This document shows, piece by piece, positions 63,799-64,000 of a stretch of 64,000 bases of DNA (within the stretch, counting starts at the first letter, position 1; every line of letters begins with the position of its first letter). The translations under genes were made by a program, and so were the position numbers. The notes beneath the pieces were generated by a model, which was not told the DNA's origin, made no database searches, and worked only from the letters and a program-made list of their open reading frames with translations. Source of the stretch: JAJPHT01 sp035526585 (GTDB taxonomy: Archaea > Thermoplasmatota > SW-10-69-26 > JACQPN01 > JAJPHT01); assembly GCA_035526585.1 (NCBI GenBank), contig DATLCC010000102.1:5387-69386 (forward strand). Direction: 5' to 3'.

Positions 63799-64000
63799 CT
63801 ATCGTTCGATGAGGGCTGAGATCGCGTTCCCTCCGCCCAGGCAAAGCGTGGCGACGCCTCGGCGGCCGCCCGTGCGGTGCAGATTGTGCAGGAGCGTCGT
63901 GACCAGCCGCGCCCCGGATGCGCCGATCGGGTGGCCCAGCGCGACCGCGCCTCCGGTGACGTTGAACTTCTCGTCGGGCACGTGGAGGGCGGCCTTCACG
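63799..64000 (-). CDS. Thiolase (acetyl-CoA acetyltransferase), C-terminal end only
   Basis: About 66 residues; the frame runs off the right edge of the window, so the 5' part is missing. Catalytic elements visible: GGAVALGHPIGASGAR with the active-site His, and the Cys in CLGGGNA. It condenses or cleaves acyl-CoA groups. Direction leads toward the kinase operon. Confidence 0.93.
   Translation of the reverse strand, partial: VKAALHVPDEKFNVTGGAVALGHPIGASGARLVTTLLHNLHRTGGRRGVATLCLGGGNAISALIER

Overview
The window is archaeal chromosomal DNA of very high GC content. The evidence is a run of archaeal information genes (Rpo7, Spt4, eS24, eS27/eS31, GTP-dependent dephospho-CoA kinase), an archaeal-type AspRS, an archaeal 7S SRP RNA, tRNA genes without encoded CCA, and TATA-like boxes (CTTTATC, CTTAAG, TATATAA) about 23-35 bases before many start codons, as in leaderless archaeal transcripts. 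The form III RuBisCO with AMP phosphorylase, and proteins that are not haloarchaeally acidic, suggest a euryarchaeal lineage such as a GC-rich Thermoplasmatota. That placement is inference. No rRNA, CRISPR array or transposase was seen.

Layout. 1-5.1 kb: a sensor kinase (cut by the left edge), a receiver and a REC-GAF-PAS kinase in one overlapping unit. 5.1-10.1 kb: YihY membrane protein, tRNA-Pro, a Met-rich membrane protein, and a receiver/kinase pair. 10.2-20.4 kb: a giant SWIM-SNF2 helicase, LtrA-like protein, secreted M14 peptidase, superoxide dismutase, PRC-barrel protein and a lipoprotein. 20.4-28.4 kb: nested palindromes, a sulfite-oxidase-like enzyme, a PfkB kinase, and a glycan cluster (GH15, GT4, GH57). 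28.4-34.5 kb: Lsm protein, subtilase, SRP RNA, membrane-tethered tandem winged-helix regulator, tRNA-Arg, tRNA-Ala and small membrane proteins. 34.7-36.8 kb: the Rpo7-Spt4-DPCK-eS24-eS27 block. 36.9-38.0 kb: an ATP-grasp ligase preceded by a 33-residue peptide gene that looks like a ribosomal peptide precursor. 38.0-42.7 kb: lipoprotein, K+-independent H+-pyrophosphatase and AspRS. 42.7-47.1 kb: a KaiC-KaiB-KaiB-histidine kinase operon facing a receiver gene. 47.2-49.2 kb: small secreted proteins. 49.3-52.3 kb: form III RuBisCO and AMP phosphorylase (nucleotide salvage into 3-phosphoglycerate). 52.3-58.4 kb: a DUF559 island, MgtC/DUF4010 transporter-like protein, M61 and M24 peptidases and a cupredoxin. 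58.4-60.2 kb: an ABC exporter. 60.2-63.8 kb: a winged-helix/FHA protein convergent with a membrane Ser/Thr kinase. 63.8-64 kb: the end of a thiolase.

The dominant themes are signal transduction (four histidine kinases, four receiver domains, a Kai-type module, a Ser/Thr kinase with an FHA partner), secreted hydrolases and polyglucan turnover. The most interesting unit is the candidate archaeal ATP-grasp peptide system at 36.9-38.0 kb. Several intergenic regions carry long palindromes or repeated palindromic motifs that the genes do not explain. All gene calls rest on reading translations and motifs by eye. No database search was run.
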